From assembly GCA_946807835.1 (NCBI GenBank), contig CAMPEX010000001.1, positions 4,603,001 through 4,667,000 on the forward strand: DNA of 64,000 bases, written 5' to 3'. The position numbers and the translations under genes were made by a program. The notes under the pieces were generated by a model. It was not told where the DNA came from. It saw nothing but the letters and a program-made list of their open reading frames with translations, and did no database searches. Below are positions 1 to 12,602 of the stretch, in pieces; the stretch's first letter is position 1; the number at the start of each line of letters is the position of its first letter. The DNA is from Ailanthus altissimus. Taxonomy: Eukaryota > Streptophyta > Magnoliopsida > Sapindales > Simaroubaceae.

Positions 1-375
1 TAATACTAGATATTATATTTATCCTTTTAATCATCTAAATTTAAATAATATAAAGATATTATTTTATCTTAATCCTATTAGGATTAGGAGTTTAGATAAC
101 ATAATGATTTTTGTACTATAAAAAAAAAGTTTTAAAACCACTTTTACATATTCTTCATTAGTGCTTCTTTTGGGCTAAATTTTTCTAGAGAGAAAAATTA
201 AGAACATAAAATTAGATCTTCCACAATTTATCAACTTGCCCACATAAGTAGTCCATTGGTGGGAGATACAGCTTGAAAGATTTGCTAATGTTAACAGAAA
301 ACATCTATAGAAATTTGCGATTGAGGTATTTTTCTTATACCATCTTATTGCTAAATTAAAATAGATAAAAAAAAA
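1..375 (+). mobile_element. Partial LTR, family B, cut by window edge
   Basis: This stretch is the approximate reverse complement of 14920-15290, recognisable through shared blocks such as the palindromic AATCCTATTAGGATT and the run around CTTTTGGGCTAAATTT. The other copy lies in a longer LTR-like unit (14851-16561) bounded by TG and CA, so this is read as the 3' part of a plus-orientation LTR of the same family, its start lying outside the window. Similarity fades after about position 375. No coding sequence is visible. Confidence 0.6.
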
Positions 376-824
376 AATTTAAATCGTTCCTTCAATAAAC
401 TCTTGTAACCCCTTAGAATTGATTAAGCATCAACGATGTAAACATAAGAAAGAATAGAAAGCTAAGTAGAGACTAAGTGCTGAGTGTGCAAAAATGTAAC
501 CATGAGATCACATAAGTGTTAAGTGGAAAAGAGAGTGATAATAGTTCTTTTTAAGAGAGATCTCTGGCTATTATTGTATTCCTTAGTTAAATATCTTATT
601 GCTAGATCTAGGTAATTTAAGAGATACTTGGTGATCTAAAGAGGTTCTTTGTCAAGCATTAATGAAAGAAGTTGGTCATGAATCAGTCGTAGATATAGCT
701 ATTTGTTGTCGAACCACGTATATCTTGTATCTTTTAGTTTATTTTCTGTCTTTATTACTATGTTGATCTTTTATATTCTTGGTTATTTATGAGTGAAATC
801 TTCTATACATGCATAAAGTGCTAA
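376..824. other. No gene seen; AT-rich, probably old repeat
   Basis: No open frame, RNA gene or clear repeat boundary could be supported here. The segment lies between an LTR-B remnant and a full-length family A LTR and is probably decayed transposon sequence, but that is inference from its neighbours only. Confidence 0.4.
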
Positions 825-3425
825 TGTTGGAGTTTGTACTTAAATGCCATTCCAATACTGTATGAATATTAAATTATTTGATATTTATACAACAAATATT
901 TCGTATGATCTTAATACAATATAAATACATGGTACAATGCTTGTTACGTTATAGACATTGTATGATCTGAAGAAGTTCAGTTCTAGTCTAAAGGAGTTTA
1001 GACCAGTGCTAAGAATTATTAGAGCCGAGTGTTATAAATATGCTAACAGTTAGTACAGCTAAGAGTTAGCAGATTATAAAAGTCAGTCAGATCTAAAAGG
1101 TTAGATCCTTATCTGTAATAGGATAAAGACCTGAGGGTATACTAGTAATAACATGGTTGTAAGAAATTGCAAAAGATGCTATGAGATGTGATTACGCAAG
1201 TATGTCCTTAAACACTTTGTTCTTGATCTGCTTTACTGATATGGGTTTATCGATGGATCTATTTTATATAGATCAGTGTATGTTATATCTATATGGCATA
1301 GATAGTTGTTCTTAGCCGACCATGGGCTTACTGGAAGCTCGTATATACATACGGATATTCATTCAGGACTGAATACTGAATAGACTCACGAGAATACCAA
1401 TAGATAACCTATGAAGCCATTAATGGTGAGTATTCTCGAGTTGAGTAGTATACATGGTCCTTTAACCTGAGTGTCACGATGGGCTTATAAGTGATCCACC
1501 ATACTTTTGTTCCACATATGTCACAAACCTTTCATGGTGTGACCGCTATGTGTCGCTAGGTATAGTCTGATGTTTATGGAGTCTGGTGTGTACAGATATG
1601 AGATCTATCAGCTCTCATAAGAGAGTAGTATATCCAGATGCTTCGAGATTGTATTTCACAAAATCTCGTAGCCACGAGTATTAACCGGGAAAGGTGTTTT
1701 CTAAATGGTTGAACAATATAGTAAAGGCGTTTGTGTATATTGTTCTTGGAAATAAAAATCTAGAGATAAGTTTATGGATGTACATACGGGGATTTGACGG
1801 TGTTTATCTATATCACCGTACATCTAGGGTATAGATGACAGAAGGCCTATACATGTGCATTGTGACATGAGCTTGTATGGTCTAACGTGCTGATTTGTAA
1901 TATCTGTAACGTATGCGTAGGGCATTGATCATAGACTTATAGAAGAGTTCCATTTGACGAATCGGGCATGGACCTAGGAAATTCTACAATATAAAGTGTA
2001 CTCGTTGTGCATTAGAGCAGCTTACTAGATTGAATTGCTCAATCTAGTAATTTTTAGTAGATTCGAATATTTGTTTCAAGTACCCTCGGGATGCAAGCAT
2101 ATCAGTACTTAAGTGTTAAGTATAGTAATTAGTTGATAATTGTTATTGACTAATTAAATAGTGACACGTAGCTCATAGTAAGCCTTCGGTTAAAATTGAC
2201 TCAAGTATTAGGTATGGTAGGACCCACTTTAGATTGACTTGGTAACCAAGTAAAGGCTTAAGGTTAGTTTCATTTAATTGATTATTTAATTGTTAAATAA
2301 TCTAAATATTTGTTTTACTTAAAGAGTTAAATAGAAATTAACTTAACTGTGATTAAAATTTAACCCTAGAGTAAAGTTAATTTAATAAAACAAATATTAA
2401 TTGAGTTAGCTTAAGTGTTATGTTAACTTAAAACTTAACCTAAGTTAATAGTTAACTATCATTGAATTATATGAAAAAATTTAATAGTTAAGTAATTGTT
2501 AACTTAACCTAAGCTAAAAGCTAACTAAGATTGAGTTAAAGTGATTACTTAATAGTTAAGTTAGTTTACTTAATGGTTAAGTAAAAACTAACTTAATTAA
2601 AGTTAAAGATTAATTAAGATTGAGTTAAGAGGAAACTTAATGGTTAAGTTAAGGGTTATGAATGATATTTCTCAATTGCTTAATAATTATGCAATGAAAT
2701 AAAAACTTTCATAAAGGTTTGAATAAAATTGTCCAAAGGTTGCTTAATTGTTAAGTTATCCTAAATCTATAAATAGCCATGCAATTGAAATAAATGAAAT
2801 GAAATGGAAGAAGTCTTAGAATTCTTAAGGAGTGGCCGGTCTAGAGAGAAATTTTGTTTTTCTTTAATTTAGAGTTCACTATTTATCTTCATCTCCATTA
2901 GGCTTATTCCATCAAAGCATTTAAGCTTTTGTTTTATTGATCAAAAAGTTAATCAAGGATAGAATAAATAGAAAAATTAGTTTAAATGTTATACTATAAA
3001 TATTAAAAAGTTAATCTTATTGTTTAAGTGTTAAACTGGCGCTAAAAGAATAAAAGTTGCTATTCTAGCGACCTAAACCCACCACGTTGGGTCCTAGACT
3101 ACCAACGAGTCTACTTTGAATGGTACTCCATAATGAATCTGTTCTAAAGGTTTGAAATATAATATCTCTTGATTCTCAGTTATTAGTATTAATTTGATTA
3201 ATATGCTTTGTATTTTGTTCATTAGTGTAATAAATAAAATTTATCGTGTTCATTTTTAGGAAATTAAATTTTTAACTTCGGTTGCGAATATTTATGTATC
3301 AAATACATAAATGATGTGTATATATATAGTATTTGATGCGTATATGTATATAAATTTTAAAATGAATACGTGTACCACATGTACACACCGAATAATTTTA
3401 GATTGTGAACCGGAATAAAACAACA
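825..3425 (+). mobile_element. Copia-type LTR, family A, copy A1
   Basis: The unit begins TGTTGGAGTTTGTACTT and ends CAACA, the same termini as the other family A LTRs in this window (38197, 44057 and the minus copies at 18382, 21537, 26703, 56467, 61041). Shared internal landmarks include the block around TTGTTCTTAGCCGACCATG near 1306 and the CCATAGAGATTT-like region. It is longer than its relatives (2.6 versus about 2.0 kb), mainly through an expanded stretch of degenerate TTAACTTAA repeats at about 2270-2700. There is no primer-binding site or coding sequence next to it, so it is taken as a solo LTR. The flanks GCTAA and CCCCT do not form a target duplication. Confidence 0.75.
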
Positions 3426-4430
3426 CCCCTACAACTAAATACCAAATTATGGTGATATTAGGATGCATAAAATATCACAATAAAATCAGTACAAAACCTA
3501 ATTCCTATGAGGAATTAGTACTAAAATTAATTTCTTATAACAAATTAGTATCAAGTTGAGAGTAGAAACTTGATATCTTAATAAATATTTATATGTTATT
3601 GACTATCACATAAAAGGATTATGGTAAATGTTTCAACTTTTTTTTAAGGTATTGATAAATCACAATAATGATATTTTATGATATTTATACACTATTAGGG
3701 CAAATAAAAAATAATAGCCCTAATTTTAAAGTCGGAAGAATCCGTACAACTGTTTTCCCTCTTTTCATTTATTAATAGTCGTAGACACTACATGAAAAGT
3801 CCTAGTCAATCTCCAATCTAAGGTTTATTTGAATGTCAATGAAATTGAGAAGCTAAAAGGCACTTGCTTTAACTTTGATCCCTTTTCATTGACTTCCATT
3901 TCTAATTTCCAATATTTAAAGACAAGTTCTAACGCAATCTAAGCCACATCTACTACTGCTGAATGTACCGACAATTAATTAAGAATTGAAATTTAATACA
4001 CAACATAATTAACAAGGCTTAAAACACGGATTAGGGAGCAAATTACAAAATGGATAATACATTTTTAGGTGAGGTGAGTCGGTGGTGGTGGCTTGGCCAA
4101 GGGGGACCGTCGGCCATCACTTTTTGTTTAAATGCATTTTATTCATCACGTAAATGTCTATTTCATTCATTACCTTTCAATTTTAAAAAGTAAATAAATA
4201 AATATTTTGCTTGGTTAACTGTACGAAACTGCCACTCATCAACCCTTGGCTCCCATTGATTACAAAAAGAAATATTTTCAAATTCTGTGTGTACCTTACT
4301 AATAATTAAAGGTCTAGAAATTTCAATTTGAATTACAAAATCTTTATTTCATGATTTTAGTAAAAACTTCTATCTTTATATCAATTCATAGTTAAATTGT
4401 TTTCGAAAATTTGAGTAATTTTGAATCAAC
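3426..4430. other. No gene seen
   Basis: AT-rich sequence with short inverted pieces such as CCTAATTCCTATGAGGAATTAG around 3508, and one GC-rich patch at about 4070-4118. No open frame of useful length, splice-structured gene or RNA gene could be supported. Confidence 0.4.
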
Positions 4431-5110
4431 GAGTTTAATTTTTTTTTTAAGAACAGCAATTAATAAAGTGGTTGGATTTCGTAAAAATTGAAGTAAACTA
4501 GTTTACTCCAAGGAAATTGAATTTGATAAGAATCCTGCAACCAAAAAACGGGTTAGACCACGTTGAAATTTTTTCTGGTGATGATAACCCAATGCTTAAG
4601 TCAATAAAGGCTAAAAAAAGGATAAAAAGAATAGAAAAACAAGAAAAGAGTGATAAAAAATGAGTGGTTTATTCATAGTATAGAAAAATAAACTTCCTTG
4701 GCTCAGCAATTCAAGTCCTATTTATAAGGTTGTGATATGAGTTCAATTCATAATCATAGAATTTCATTAGAATTGAAAAGTAACAAGACTTCCCATTCTT
4801 GAACCTTTTATTGGAGTTTTATCAAAATATGGATAGATCCTCTTACTCTTATAAGATTTTAACAAAATTATAGAGCTTATAATGGTAGAGGGAATCTCAA
4901 ATCCTATCATTCTCAGTGGCAAGTCTGTTTTAGGTTATTAGCATGTGACTAAGGTGTTCGACTTGGTTGAGGAGGGCACGTGATGCCGAGGACACATTTT
5001 GAAAAAATTGAGGACTTATGAGCCATTCAAGGATGTCTCTTGTTAGGTTCTATTGAGGATGGTGGGCCCTAACTAATATGTCCTTAAAGTATCTGGCCTT
5101 ACGCGTATGG
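4431..5110 (-). mobile_element. LTR-like repeat, family D (Gypsy Tat type), copy D1
   Basis: This segment is similar, in the same orientation, to 30691-31440 over several hundred bases, with shared phrases such as GGGTTAGACCA, TTGATAAGAA and GTTAGCATGTGACTAAGG (with changes). The second copy lies at the 5' end of a minus-strand Gypsy element, so this copy is also read as minus orientation. A TATA-like TTATAAATAGG on the minus strand near 4725 would fit a U3/R junction. Its outer border is unclear and may extend to about 5400. No coding part of the element is visible beside it. Confidence 0.5.
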
Positions 5111-5339
5111 GCTAAATTCAAGGGAAATATGAGTCCCTAAGTTTTCAATGTAGACTTGTCAAGACTAAAAACTTTATAATTATAGCCTTTTGATTAATTG
5201 GTCTTTGGGGTGCCTTTGAAATATTAAGATGATCAGAGTCCTCAGTTTGATGACCTGACAAGGTGCTCAAGATCAAATGTCGAGTCCTCAAAAGTAGATA
5301 AGTGTACTGATCAGCGATATACTCTCCATTGATGGGTCC

Positions 5340-6850
5340 TAGGCCCACTGGCACAATCGTGTCATCATAGTTGTCATAGGACTAATATTTGAAGTTGGCG
5401 TTAAAAGTGCATTTAATGTTGGCAAGTCTTTCGAGAAACATGTGCTAATAGGCTACTAAATAAATAACTATACTTTTTTTTTTATGACATGGCCTCATCT
5501 TAGAGCATTAGCATTGATCAAATGGCTAAGTGTGCCCACCAAAGGTTCATGTCAGTTCAAGGAGTTATTTTGCCTTTGAAGGTGTTCCAGGCTTTGGATT
5601 TTAAGTCAATGACTACGATTGCTCTGAGAGTCATATATATAAAAGAAAGGTTTCTTTATTTTACTATTTTTATTTCATTTGATAGTTTTCTAAGAGAGAA
5701 AAATCTTAGCGATCTAGAGAGACTCGACATATTCTAAAGCACATTTCTCTATGGTGTTTTATTCTTCTTCTTCATAATCTTTATTCAAGTAAGTATTTTA
5801 TTGCTTCTTTTCATCCTCTGATGCTTGTTTCTTCTATTATTTTGGTGTAATTTTTATGTGCTTAGTGTGTTTTTGTATTTTTATCCTTCAAACATGAGTG
5901 CTCGTCTTAACTTCTTATTTCAACTGTTTATTTTGGTTATTTGTCAAGGTAGATTTTTTAACAAGTTGTGCCTTTATCTATTTAGGTACTTAAACCATGT
6001 CTTTTGTTGACAACTCCCAGAATATATCTAGTTATTTTAGTGAGAGCTCGATTGCTGGGAGCACCTTAGTCCAAGAAATAGATAATAGAAATACTTGGGG
6101 AATCCGAGGACTTAAAGGGGATGTTACAAAGTTGCTTGAGGGTCCCTGTGATATTGAGCGAACACCTAATGACGTGATGGCATCTTGTGCTCCCAGGGAT
6201 AAGTGAGAACTTCTGGCCATATCAATAGGCCTAAGAAGAAAAAAGAAATTTGTACCTTGGACTGATAACGAGATCCCCTTTGAGAGGGACTTCACGCCAC
6301 TGACTGGGGAGGTGGTCGTTAATTTAAATTACTTCTTCAGCTATACTTTATAAATATGCTTGCTCACTTGAACTTGATGTCATGCCAGTTGAACATGGAA
6401 CTCTTAAAAGATACTAGTCAGATTTTATGTTATGTGGCACAAGGGTAACTTCATCAAACCCCATATTCCCTAGACTCTATGAAATATATCAAATCAAAGT
6501 GAACACTAATTAGCAAAAATGGTTCCACTACTGCATTTCATATGATGGCAAGATGAGAATCGCCCTTGTGCAGGATTTTCCTTCCAGCAATCCTAGGTAG
6601 AAACACCTTTAGTTTTTTCCTAGTAGGGACTAGAGGCGAGAGTATAAGGGACTACTCAGTATTCAATTGCATCCTTGGATTTTCTCTAAGTTAGTTTTTT
6701 TTATTTTTGTGTTTTTTAACCTTGGTATCTTTGTCTGTGTTACGTTTTAACTATCTTCTTTTTTCAGCCACTTTTTAATCAGCGAAGCACAATCAAACAG
6801 AAGAGGAAAAAGATCAAATTGTTAAAGCTTGGGGTTAAGGTGCTTCTTAC
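5340..6850 (+). mobile_element. Degenerate retroelement-like region, TATA plus broken ORF
   Basis: A TATA-like ATATATAAAAG at about 5639 is followed by pyrimidine-rich leader-like sequence and a 69-codon frame at 5997-6206. Further broken frames run to about 6700. The arrangement recalls plant Gypsy elements whose extra ORF carries the putative gypsy-type transposon domain (PF04195), but the match is only an impression from a few residues. Stops interrupt every frame. It directly abuts the pararetrovirus copy on its right. The 17481-18381 segment has a similar TATA-plus-leader layout. Confidence 0.3.
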
Positions 6851-7505
6851 AAGGAACTTATCTCCCAACCAAATCTATAGAGCACTAGTCTTGTTGGTGA
6901 GTTATCCAAGTTGCCGATAAGGAAGAGAGTAGAAAAAGATAACTTTAATTTTTATAGTATTTAGGAATCTGATTTGCATATTATTCGTTCTGACTTGAAT
7001 TTAGGAATCAATCATTTAAAAACCTAACTACGAAGCCTTGAACAAGACATTTTTTAGCCATGGCGACCGGTAGATACCTTACCCAAGGTATCACAACCCC
7101 TACCATTTGCCAAACCTCCTTCTATCTTTGGTGACAGTTCTATACTAATCCCAAAAAAGAAGGACAAAAAGAAAAAGCTTGCCTCCGAGCCCTCCACTAT
7201 ATTCACGACTTCATTCCCGGACACTATCACAGAACCCATCTTTAAAAAATTACTAACCCCACCATTAGAATTCTACCAAAACCCGAACCCTATGTCATCT
7301 ATTTTTACTTCGACCACGATAAATTAACTATTCACCTTCACCAAGACGCCAACACCACAAACAACCTCAGAACTTGAATCTATTTCTGGGTCAACGTTAT
7401 GGTCAACAACCTCTCTGATTCAACCCCAATACATGAATGAACACTACACCCCCAGACCCACAGGCGTCAAGACCATAAAAAGAAGCTCATGAACCAAAAT
7501 CCTCT

Positions 7506-8430
7506 ATGGACGAGGCAGAAACTCCCCTGCAGAGACGAGTTCAATTGTCGCAAACAGACAACACAAAGAAAAAATACTGGCTAACTCTCGATGACGTCAA
7601 CCCTCATAAATGGGTTGATCGTATTTTCGAGTTCCAAGCATGGAGCTTAGCTGAACAACAAAAAGCTGAGATTACCATCCATGAAGTTATCCAAAAGGCC
7701 ATTACCTGGTTTCAAGGAATACTAAAATATTGGTATCTCCATCTTGGAGAATATAGATAGTGCATGCTACAACAAAATGAATCAATCAAACAATTCATTG
7801 GCATTTTATTTAATGAATTTGTTGAAGAAGAAGGCCAAATAATAGAGAAAGCTCGCGAAGAATTCTTTAAGATGAAGTGTTGTTCGTATAAATGAAAAGA
7901 TCTTGAATTACACTTCAAAAAGGCTATAGCGAGATACTACATTATGGGAATTGATGACCCTAATCTGAAACAAGCTTATCTTAATTTAGTCCCATAACTA
8001 TTAGGACAAAAGGCTTTAAGAATCCTTGATTCAAAGAACAAAAATCTGCAGAATTTCTCTATAGGGGTAATCCAACAGGCAGTCTTATTAGCCCTAGATA
8101 AGTTATGTGCACGCCATAAATTCTTTAAAGATTTTGATCTCACGAGCAAAAGAATTTAAAAGGCTAGTGAACGGCATGATTTGAAGATTCAATGTCCAAA
8201 AAAAGAGTGCTCTTGCAGAACTCAGAAAAAGTACCATCACCGAAAGTTCAAAATTCGGCAATCATTCTCCCGGCTACCCAGATCCAAGAAGAGATTCTTT
8301 CGAAGAAAATTAGCTTTTTTGAAGAAAAGAAACAAGTATTTTATTTGTGGGTAAAAGGGACATTTTGCAAAATAGTGTCCTAAGAAATACAAAAGGAAAA
8401 AAATGTTGTCGGCCATCAGCGTTATTGCAA
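7506..8430 (+). pseudogene. Caulimovirid coat protein and zinc-knuckle remnant
   Basis: An 84-codon frame at 7506-7760 begins this region, after which the same similarity continues through stops and frame changes. At 8335-8383 a CCHC zinc knuckle can be read (pattern ..ICG.KGHFAK.CP), typical of the RNA-binding end of retroid coat or Gag proteins. It is damaged: the first cysteine position reads Tyr, and TAA and TAG stops fall inside the knuckle. Lysine-rich sequence precedes it, as expected for a nucleic-acid-binding coat protein tail. Confidence 0.7.
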
Positions 8431-8639
8431 AAGACAAGCCCATCAACTCACACCTCTAATCACTTTTGTCTGAACAAAGTTGTGAAGACAGTGACACTAT
8501 CCTTGTTCACTCAAAGTCCGAATCATAATCCACTTCAAGCTCTATCTCAGAGTCACTAAAAATCCAAACAGAACCATCCTGGTCACCTATACCATCCAAG
8601 CCACTACACACAATATCCGTCCCGATGCTAGAACTCCAG

Positions 8640-8975
8640 CTATACCCATCCAAATACAGTAAGCCAATCAAATTAATCAGACTACTCGACACTAGCGCTG
8701 CAGCGTCAATCTTCAACCCAATCATCCTCCCCGAGTCCTACTGAAAACCCTATCATCAAACCTTACGAGCAGCCAACGATGAATTATTTACTGTATCCAT
8801 GATCAGTAAGATAATTTATCTACAATTCTTCCCAAACCTCAAAATCTACCATAAACTATTAGGCTCGGACCTCCTAAGAAAAAACCTGATCATAGACTTT
8901 GATTTGATCCAAAAACCCTTAGAAAAGAAAGTTTTTACCAAGCCCAATGGATTAAAATTTAAAGCCTATTTCTTA
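8640..8975 (+). pseudogene. Caulimovirid aspartic protease remnant
   Basis: An active-site-like LLDTSAAAS is encoded at about 8682-8708. Retroid aspartic proteases have D-T/S-G at this position; the third residue here is Ser (AGC), a GGC-to-AGC-type change, so catalysis would be lost. Downstream residues on the plus strand (8799-8980) fit the C-terminal protease segment of plant pararetroviral polyproteins, with a frame change and a stop between the two halves. Confidence 0.65.
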
Positions 8976-9229
8976 CCCTGATCAACCATTCCAGCGTCAA
9001 ACAATCACTCTGAATTCCTTCTCAAATATCCCCACCCGCTATGGAAAAACCAATAATATTTTGTCCGACTATCTTTTCACATGAATGAAAACATCAACCC
9101 AATAAAAGTTAGCCACCCTGGCATGCCACCAAGCCATGTTGAAATAGCCAACGCAGAACTCATATAACTGTTACAATAGGGACTTATTGAACCCACTTCC
9201 TCATAGTGGGCCTGTCAAGCCTTCTACGT

Positions 9230-9837
9230 CAATAAACGCAATGAGAAAATTAGGGGAAAATTAAGATTGGTCATTAATTATCAACCTCTAAAATCTTTTT
9301 GGCAGGATAATAAGTTCCATTTACCCAACAAGCAGGCGCTATTTTCAAGGATTGCACAAGCAAAGGTATTTTTAAAATTTGACTTGAAGACGCAATTTTG
9401 GCAATTGAGAGTCCACCCTGATGACCGACACAAAACAAGATTCTGCACACCTCACCACCATTACCAATTGACCATCCTACCTTTCGGGTTAAAGACTGCT
9501 CCATCTCTTTTTCAGAAAACAATGATAAAAATCGTTGAACCAATCTAGGATCAGGCCCTCATCTACATAGATGATATTCTGTGCTTCTCAAAAAACGTTA
9601 ATGAACACTATGATCTCCTTTTGAGATTTAGCAGCATTCTATAAGAAAAGGGCATCATGATCTCACCCATCAAGTGCCATGCAGGTCTTGAAGAAATAGA
9701 TTTTTTAGGCATGCGAATAAAGAATGGACAATACGAGTTCAAGCCCTACATTGCTGAACAGCTGACCAGATTCCTTGACGACAACTTGACAAAATCCCAA
9801 ATCCAATAATTTCTCGGCATCGTAAATTACATGACAG
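9230..9837 (+). pseudogene. Caulimovirid reverse transcriptase remnant
   Basis: A 93-codon frame at 9267-9548 has the FDLKTQFWQ and LPFGLKTAPS type motifs of caulimovirid RT. The polymerase motif YIDD follows at 9564-9575, separated from the frame by a TAG at 9544. Further residues of the RT palm/connection run to about 9835, where the insertion at 9838 begins. The FGLKTAPSLFQ context argues for Caulimoviridae or the related Metaviridae; the coat-knuckle-protease order and the pararetroviral promoter region downstream favour the former. Confidence 0.8.
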
Positions 9838-12602
9838 GACCCGACCTGAGACCCTCTACTATAGATCCCAGCGGCCCTACCGGGCACCCCGACAGAAGTT
9901 TCTCTGAACCTAACTGGGTATGTTAAGAAATTCCGTAAGGCGAACCCCTTTTTAATTCTTGTTACTACTAAGAAGATCTAGTAATATACATGAAAACGAC
10001 ATCTTAGTTTTAAAAACAAACGGACAGAGTTTCCCCTGTTTTTCAAAAAATTCATATAAACCTGCAAAGAAATTTCCCTTCTAATTCCAACACATCTCAA
10101 TTCTACCAATTCGGACCTCCGGTCCTTTTCAAATCAAATCCAACAACACTCAATTATTTCGTTAAATCACAAAATAAGCATAATCATAAAAAGTAAAAAG
10201 GATCATCAAAAACTGGAAATCTCTTCTTCTTGATTCAACACATACTTACAAATATACATGCCTATAACTATTATGCATAAAGTAAAGAGTGCCATTAGCA
10301 CATTTACATGTACAAAAATTATCTTTGGATTCGGCCCACTACTCGGCGATAGGAGAATCAGCAGCTTGCGTTCCGATACCTGCACCTGGGAAATGGGTTT
10401 AAAACATAAAACATAAAACGAGTGAGCTAAAGGAGCTCAGTGAGTGTAAATGAGAATTCAATTACAAGAATATTATACAAAGATAGCAATTTCTAAAGTA
10501 CAGGCAGAAATAATGCTTCTAAAACGGATGTAAAATTATAAAACGGTTTCTAATATCATATGCTAATGAAATCTTGCCGAGCAGGTTTTATCTACATCTT
10601 TGGAAAACTATATTCAGAATCTGTATAACATAATAACTGTTGTGTGCATATAAATGCATAAATGCTATCGGTAAATCGAAAACTAGTAAAATCCTCGCTC
10701 GGCCATTTTCTTTCTAAATTGTACCAACGGTAACCCTAAAGCTCTATACCCACGCAGCGACTCAACTAGCACCGCATACATGAATAGGTCACGGGGCACC
10801 TCAACTAGCAGCACCCACAGTGACATCTCAAGACATCTCACTGGCTACGCAGCGGAATCCTACATCGCATGCATATAGCGAGACAATATCCCGTACACAC
10901 AGAGCGACTCACATGACTCGACATCCCGACTTCCCGGAGTTAGTGACACACCCCCAAGACCTGCCCATGTGCACGGGATATACCGGCCGGGTCTAATACA
11001 ATCATCACCACTATAATCTGAGGGTACCAATGGCCTTAAAACAAATGCAGAAATTTTAAAACTGTTTCACAAATCGATCATGTAAAAGCATGTCTATGAA
11101 TATATCAAGATCATAAATCATGTTTATGCATCGAAAGCTCATAAAACATACATAGTCATTGTCCGAAAACATAATAACCGAAAAGTAAAAGAAATGGCAG
11201 ATTTCCACTCACAACCGCTCCGCGCTCAATTTCGTTCCCGATTCCTGCTCCCGTTAACGCTCTCGGTTATCCTCACCTATGCGCCATAAATGACATCTAG
11301 AACCAAATCGAACACTAGAATCTCATTTAACTACTAAATGCCCTAATCGGCATACAAAGCCCGGATGTAAACTACTTCCCGATTTTAGTTACGAAGCCAT
11401 AATCGAAACTAACTCACCATCCGGCGCCCTGAAAATTATTGAACACCTTATAATTTGATTGGACATACTTGCCCTTCAACTTTCCAACATGGACAATTAT
11501 GTCCCATTTTCTTCATTTTTGGGTTTTTTCATCAACCATATACATTCAATTCACAATATGCATCATTTACACACAACAATTCAATCAAAACACCACTCAA
11601 TTCCTAACTTCCCTAAAGTGGCAGAATTTCACCCTAGGTTCCAACACATTCCTTTTCTCAATTTCTTGTTCCAATTACAACAAAATCATGCCAATTTCAT
11701 TCTAAAGCCCTAATTACAATCAATTGAAATCTCTACAACAAAATCACCAAAAACCCTAATTCTCACCTTGCCAATTTCTTCAAATTGATGACTCTTTCAA
11801 GCTCCAAACTAGAATTCAACTCAATCTAAGCCAAGAATACACATAAGGACATCAATTAAAACATTCTTGAAATCTCACTTATCAAACTCATAAAAGATGC
11901 TTTTCTTACCTCTTTTTCTTGAATTTCCACTAATAGAGACTTCAATTGAACTTAGGGATGGGTTTGTAACCTTAATTTGGCTTGATTACACATGAAAAAT
12001 CATGAAAAAAAACTTGAGTAGTCACTGTAGCACCACCCCCCTTTGAAGCTCGAATTTCTCTCTTTTTTTGGCTAAGTGTTGGTTTTGATCTCTCTTCAAA
12101 TTTCTACACACTTCTAACATATATATAGTGCTCCCTCAATTTACCATTTTGCCCTTCAACTTACTTAAAACTTCTAATTTGCCATTAGTTAAAAACTAAT
12201 TATGTAATTAGTTCATTTGTAACTATCTAGTTAGAATAGTTCAAAGAACTAACTAGAACTTCCAACTTGGCAATCCATGAGATTTCTTCTAATTGGTCCA
12301 TTCTCTAATATATGGATTATGTTTCTCAACAAAGGCTTGTTCCATTCATAACCCTTAAATGGAAATTCATGTTAAAAATTAGAATTTTCTTTTCTAAGCC
12401 AATAAAGAAAAATTCTAAAAATACTCTAGGGTCATCCGGCGCACTGATCGAGTGTGAAATTACCAAATTAGGTCTAATATCTCTCACATGCACTATAAAG
12501 GGAATATTTCTAATAGGGTTAAAATCGAGTAACCCTACGGTGTCTTATTTGTTCTATACCGAAATCTAGGCGCCAATACTACTAATAGGGATTGGATATT
12601 AC
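9838..12602. mobile_element. 2.77 kb unclassified insertion within the viral fossil
   Basis: The viral reading frame stops at 9837 and resumes at 12603. The 12-base repeats ATTACATGACAG (9826-9837) and ATTACATGTCAG (12603-12614), one mismatch apart, bracket the insert and look like a target-site duplication. The insert lacks TG..CA LTR ends and I see no terminal inverted repeat. It is more GC-rich near 10690-11010 and has no convincing gene; the short open stretches at 11459-11713 are low-complexity, rich in His, Phe and Pro. A duplication of this length could come from a non-TIR Mutator-like element or a non-LTR retroelement. The class is unresolved. Confidence 0.6.

Larger units (their letters stand above)
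7040..9837 (+). pseudogene. Endogenous caulimovirid polyprotein, left part
   Basis: Broken plus-strand frames carry, in order, a coat-protein-like region (from about 7506), a retroviral-type zinc knuckle (8335-8383), an aspartic protease site (8688) and a reverse transcriptase (about 9230-9840). That order is the caulimovirid order, and the protease and RT context resembles plant endogenous Petuvirus/Florendovirus-type sequences. Many stops and frame changes are present, so it cannot encode a working polyprotein. No movement-protein region could be recognised upstream. The copy is interrupted at 9837 within the RT connection region and resumes at 12603. Confidence 0.8.

Noticed and set aside
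2270..2700. TTAACTTAA-rich stretch considered as a satellite or CRISPR-like array
   Set aside because: The units are irregular without constant spacers and the same stretch recurs in sister LTRs, so it is part of the LTR.
11459..11713. Two overlapping plus-strand frames in the 2.77 kb insert
   Set aside because: Their His/Phe/Pro-rich composition follows from low-complexity DNA, with no motif and no neighbouring coding sequence.
9838..12602. Helitron identity for the unclassified insertion
   Set aside because: Helitrons insert between A and T without a target duplication; here a repeat of about 12 bases flanks the insert.
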